DNA of 64,000 nt from Plasmopara viticola. Its lineage: Eukaryota > Oomycota > Peronosporomycetes > Peronosporales > Peronosporaceae. This document shows positions 60,167 to 64,000 of this stretch, piece after piece. The notes under the pieces were generated by a model. It did no database searches, was not told the DNA's origin, and saw only the letters and a program-made list of their open reading frames with translations. Location: assembly GCA_001695595.3 (NCBI GenBank), contig MBPM02000138.1:1-64000 (forward strand), given 5' to 3'. The number at the start of each line of letters is the position of its first letter. Within the stretch, counting starts at the first letter, position 1. The position numbers and the translations under genes are program-made.

Positions 60167-60950
60167 CTCAGATACGTCAAATCTAGCTTCCTGAGCAAGC
60201 ACATACGCGTTTCAAGCGTAACTGAGCAAGTTTTGCTCCGTTTGAAGCGTCGACTCTTCCTACGGCCTCAGATACGTTCAACCGAGCCTCTAGGAAATGC
60301 AGACACGCGTTTCGAGCGTAATTGAGCGTGTACTGTTCCATTTGAAGCGTCGATTCTTTCTACGGCCTCAGATCCGTCCAATCTGACTTTGAGGACATGC
60401 GGACACGCGTTCCGAGTTAAACTGAGCATGTTCTGTTCCATTTAAAGGGCCGATACTTCCTACAGCCTCAGATACGTCCAATATAGCTTCCTGGACATGC
60501 AGACACGCGTTTCAAGTAGATCTTAGCGATTGCTGCTCCGATAGAAGCGCCTATTCTTCCTATGGCTCAGATTCGTCAAAAAATTGCTTCTTGAGCAAGC
60601 ACATATGCGTTGCCAGCGTAATTTTGCGGGTTCTGCTCCATTTGAAGGGCCGATTCTATTACAACCTCAGATTCGTACGTCCAATACAGCTTCCTGGACA
60701 TGCAACCACGCATTTCAAGTAGAATATAGCGATTGCTGCTCCAATAGAAGCGCCGAATCTTCCTACGGCTCAGACACGTCAATTTTGCTCCCTGAGAAGG
60801 CACATACGCGTTTCAAGCGTAACTGAGCAAGTTTTGCTCCGTTTGAAGCGTCGACTCTTCCTACGGCCTCAGATACGTTCAACCGAGCCTCCAGGACATG
60901 CATACACGCGTTCCGAGCTTAACTGAGCATGTTCTGCTACATTTGATGCG

Positions 60951-61005
60951 GCGACTCTTAACTTAGCGAATACTGCTCCATTTGAAGCGCCGACTCTTCC
61001 TACGG
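60951..61005 (+). repeat. Monomer lacking its first ~56 bp (copy 2)
   Basis: CGACTCTT joins directly to AACTTAGCGAATACTGC, the same junction as at 26,551, again after the rare CTACATTTGATGCG variant. The shared variant and breakpoint show common descent across more than 34 kb. Confidence 0.78.
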
Positions 61006-63884
61006 CCTCAGATACGTTCAACCTAGCCTCCAGGAAATGCAGACACGCGTTCCGAGCGTAACTGAGCGTGTTCTGCTCCATTTGAAGCGTCGATTCATCC
61101 TACGGCCTCAGATACGTTCAACCTAGCCTCCAGGAAATGCAAACACGCGTTTCGAGCGTAACTGAGCGTGTTCTGCTCCATTTGAAGCGTCGATTCTTTC
61201 TACGGCCTCAGATCTGTCCAAGCTAGCTTTGAGGACATGCAGACACGCGTCTCGAGCGTAACTGAGCGTGTTCTGCTCCATTTGGAGCGTCGAATCTTTC
61301 TACGGCCTCAGATCCGTTCAATCTAGCTTTGAGGACATGCGGACACGCGTTCCGAGCTTAACTGAGCATGTTCTGCTCCATTTTAAGGGCCGATTCTTCC
61401 TACAGCCTCAAATACGTCCAATATCGCTTCCTGGACATGCAGACACGCGTTTTAAGTAGAACTTAGCAATTGCTGCTACAATAGAAGCGCCAATTCTTCC
61501 TACGGCTCAGATACGTCAAATCTAGCTTCCTGAGCAACCACATACGTGTTGCAAGAGTAACTTAGCGAGTTCTGCTCAGTTTGAAGCGACTATTTGTCCC
61601 ACGGCCCCAAATACGTTTATATTATCTTTCTGGCCATGCAGTCCCGCGTTTCAAGTGTGACTTAAAGAACACTGCTCCATTTGAAGCGCCGACTCTTCCT
61701 ACGGCCTCAGATACGTTCAACCTAGCCTCCAGGACATGCAGACACGCGTTCCGAGCGTGACTGAGCGTGTTCTGCTCCATTTGAAGCGTCGATTCATCCT
61801 ACGGCCTCAGATACGTTCAACCTAGCCTCCAGGAAATGCAAACACGCGTTTCGAGCGTAACTAAGCGTGTTCTGCTCCATTTGAAGCGTCGATTCTTTCT
61901 ACGGCCTCAGATCTGTCCAATCTAGCTTTGAGGACATGCAGACGCGCGTTCCGAGCGTAACTGAGCGTGTTCTGCTCCATTTGAAGCGTCGATACTTTCT
62001 ACGGTCTCAGATCCGGTCAATCTAGCTTGGAGGACATGCGGACACGCGTTCCGAGCTTACCTAAACATGTTCTGCTCCAATTGAAGGGCCGAATCTTCCT
62101 ACAGCCTCAGATACGTCCAATATAGCTTCCTGGACATGCAGCCACTCGTTTTAAGTAGATTTTGGCGATTGCTGCTCTAATAGAAGCGCCGATCTTTCCT
62201 AAGGCTCAGACACGTCAATCTCGCTTCCTGAGACGGCACATACGCGTTTCAAGCGTAACCGAGCGGGTTCTGCTCCATTTTAGGCGTCTACTCTTCCTAC
62301 GGCCTCAGATACGTTCAATCTAGCCTCCAGGACATGCAGACACGCGTTCCGAGCGAAACTGAGCATGTTCTGCTCCATTTGAAGGGTCGATTCTTCCTAC
62401 AGCCTCAGATACGTCCAATATTGCTTCCTGGACATGCAGCCACGTGTTTTAAGTAGAGCTTAGCTTTTGCTGCTCCAATAGAAGCGCCGTGACTTCCTAC
62501 GGCTCATCTACGTCAAATCTAGCTTCCTGAGCAACCACATACGTGTTGCAAAAGTAACTTAGCGAGTTCTTCTGCGTTTGAAGCGCCAATTCTTCTTACG
62601 GCCTCAGATATGCCAAATCTAGTTTCCTGAGAAAGCACATACGCGTTGCATGCGTAATTTAGCGAGTTCTGCTCCATTTGGAGCGCCGATTCTTCCCACG
62701 GCCTCAGATACGTCCACTCCATCTTCTTGGACATGCAGACACACGTTTCAAGCGTAAATTAGCGAACACTGCTCCATTTAAAACGTCGAGTCTTCCTACG
62801 GCCTCAGATACGTCCAATACAGCTTCCTGAGCAAGCACAAACGCGTTTCAAGCGTAACTGAGCGTGTTCTGCTCCATTTGAAGCGTCGATTCTTCCTACG
62901 GCCTCAGATACGTTCAACCTAGCCTCTAGGAAATGCAGACACGCGTTTCGAGCGTAATTGAGCGTGTACTGCTCCATTTGAAGCGTCGATTCTTTCTACG
63001 GCCTCAGATCCGTCCAATCTGACTTTGAGGACATGCGGACACGCGTTCCGAGTTAAACTGAGCATGTTCTGTTCCATTTAAAGGGCCGATACTTCCTACA
63101 GCCTCAGATACGTCCAATATAGCTTCCTGGACATGCAGACACGCGTTTCAAGAAGATCTTAGCGATTGCTGCTCCAAAAGAAGCGCCGTTTCTTCCTACG
63201 GCTCAGATACGTCAAATCTAGCTTCCTGAGCAACCACAAACGTGTTGCAAGCGAAACTTAGCGAGTTCTGGTCCGTTTGAAGCGACGATTCTTCCTACGG
63301 CCTCAGATACGTCAAATCTAGCTTCCTGAGCAAGCACATACGCGTTTCAAGCGTAACTGAGCGAGTTCTGCTCCGTTTGAAGCGTCGACTCTTCCTACGG
63401 CCTCAGATACGTTCAACCTAGCCTCCAGGACATGCAGACACGCGTTCCGAGCGAGACGGAGCATTTTCTGCTCCATTTGAAGGGCCGATTCTTCCTACAG
63501 CCTCAGATACGTCCACTCCATCTTCTTGGACATGCAGACACACGTTTCAAGCGTAAATTAGCGAACACTGCTCCATTTAAAACGTCGAGTCTTCCTACGG
63601 CCTCAGATACGTTCAACTAAGCCTCCAGGACATGCGGACACGCGTTTCGAGCGTAACTGAGCGTGTTCTGCTCCATTTGAAGCGTCAATTCTTTCTACGG
63701 CCTCAGATCCGTCCAATCTAGCTTTGAGGACATGCAGAAACGCGTTCCGAGCGAAACTGAGCGTGTTCTTCTCCATTTGAAGCGTTGATTCTTCCTACGG
63801 CCTCAGATACGTTCAACCGAGCCTCCAGGACATGCAGACACGCGTTCCGAGCTTAACTGAGCATTTTCTGCTACATTTGATGCG

Positions 63885-63939
63885 CCGACTCTTAACTTAG
63901 AGAATTCTGCTCCATTTGAAGCGCCGACTCTTCTTACGG
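63885..63939 (+). repeat. Monomer lacking its first ~56 bp (copy 3)
   Basis: CCGACTCTT joins AACTTAGAGAATTCTGC. This copy keeps AACTTAGAGAAT like the copy at 26,551, whereas the 60,951 copy has AACTTAGCGAAT. The 26.5-kb and 63.9-kb copies are therefore the closer pair at this position despite being 37 kb apart. Confidence 0.78.
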
Positions 63940-64000
63940 CCTCAGATACGTTCAACCTAGCCTCCAGGACATGCAGACACGGGTTTCAAGCGTAACTGAG

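Larger units (their letters stand above)
1..64000 (+). repeat. ~100-bp satellite DNA array spanning the whole window
   Basis: Every part of the window is made of head-to-tail copies of a unit of about 100 bp (98-103 bp in most cases). The unit starts CTCAGATACGTC, carries ACGCGTT near position 40, TTCTGCTCC near position 67 and ends TTCCTACGGC. All copies read in the same direction and I saw no inverted copy. Neither end of the window leaves the repeat, so the array is longer than 64 kb. Monomers fall into diverged subfamilies, named A-I here for description, that recur in ordered higher-order units. Satellite arrays of this size and layering are known from eukaryotic centromeric, pericentromeric and subtelomeric heterochromatin; the placement here is inference. 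No coding sequence is present: 100 bp shifts the reading frame by one base per monomer, and open frames of 60-111 codons are copied passively with the repeat. Strand is given as the direction in which the unit is written here; it has no coding meaning. Confidence 0.97.
60167..64000 (+). repeat. Less homogenised right end of the window
   Basis: Monomers are mixed C-, E-, F-, G-, H-, I-, A- and B-like units. A block of about 240 bp with AATCTGACTTTGAGGAC and CTGTTCCATTTAAAGGG at 60,281-60,520 recurs at about 62,917-63,156 (offset 2,636). A-like monomers with CCACTCCATCTTCTTGGAC near 62,710 and 63,510 recall the left part of the window. Two monomers lacking their first half lie near 60,961 and 63,895. 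No gene is visible and the array continues past 64,000. Confidence 0.77.

Noticed and set aside
1..64000. CRISPR array
   Set aside because: Period is about 100 bp with similarity across the whole unit. There are no short identical repeats separated by unique spacers and no cas genes.
1..64000. Gene for a tandem-repeat protein
   Set aside because: A 100-bp period is not a multiple of three and all frames are interrupted within a few monomers. Coding repeats would keep multiples of three.
1..64000. Hammerhead ribozyme embedded in the satellite
   Set aside because: I looked for a CTGATGA core with a GAAA box on both strands of the main monomer types and did not find it.
1..64000. Inverted monomers or a palindromic array centre
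   Set aside because: Every monomer I followed reads in the same orientation, so there is no array-scale inversion within this window.
1..64000. Bacterial or phage origin of the window
   Set aside because: There are no genes, operons or RNA genes in 64 kb, and the repeat hierarchy is of a kind known from eukaryotic satellites.

Overview
The whole 64 kb window is one head-to-tail satellite DNA array. The basic unit is about 100 bp. It has a recurring frame: a CTCAGATACGTC-like start, an ACGCGTT core containing a MluI site near position 40, a TTCTGCTCC segment near position 67, and a TTCCTACGGC-like end. Roughly 640 monomers follow one another in the same orientation. I found no inversion, no transposon and no unique DNA, and both window edges lie inside the array. 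No protein-coding gene, tRNA, rRNA or CRISPR array is supported. A 100-bp unit is not a multiple of three, so any reading frame rotates from monomer to monomer and meets stops. The longest open frames (about 111 codons) are repeat-derived and copied with the repeat. This organisation (long satellite, diverged monomer subfamilies, several layers of higher-order repeat, HOR) points to eukaryotic heterochromatin of centromeric, pericentromeric or subtelomeric kind. The lineage cannot be named from the sequence. CpG is retained (8 CpG in a typical 100-bp monomer where its C and G content predicts about 6), which argues against strong germline CpG methylation.

Layout. 1-7.3 kb: A/B dimer array with an unusually high rate of private single-base indels, probably unpolished sequence. 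7.3-9.6 kb: the same family, clean, punctuated by a C-D-E trimer module. 9.6-17.1 kb: an HOR array based on an octamer (about 797 bp = four B/A dimers), with 6-mer and 10-mer variants. 17.1-22.8 kb: mixed A/B and C-D-E, including an older, degraded patch at about 18.1-19.6 kb with two 41-bp monomer stubs. 22.8-26.1 kb: a 7-mer/15-mer HOR (699 and 1,500 bp). 26.1-28.2 kb: transition where D monomers end and new subfamilies (F, G, H, I) begin. 28.2-45.5 kb: very long, nearly identical HOR blocks (about 4.39, 4.29, 2.69 and 2.49 kb offsets, that is 44, 43, 27 and 25 monomers). 45.5-52.8 kb: a 9-mer HOR of exactly 900 bp plus spacer monomers. 53.4-54.0 kb: a young dimer triplication. 55.4-56.8 kb: an octamer duplication. 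58.7-60.2 kb: a 5-mer HOR of 496 bp. The rest to 64 kb is less homogenised.

How it works together: the blocks look like successive products of unequal exchange or replication-based amplification. In the left third, copy-number changes keep an even number of monomers (dimer register). To the right, odd-numbered units are common. Candidate functional motifs are an imperfect CENP-B-box-like element spanning the ACGCGT core and a 15-bp palindrome in B monomers. Both are inferences. I see no evidence of a novel gene system; what is notable is the architecture and its local history.
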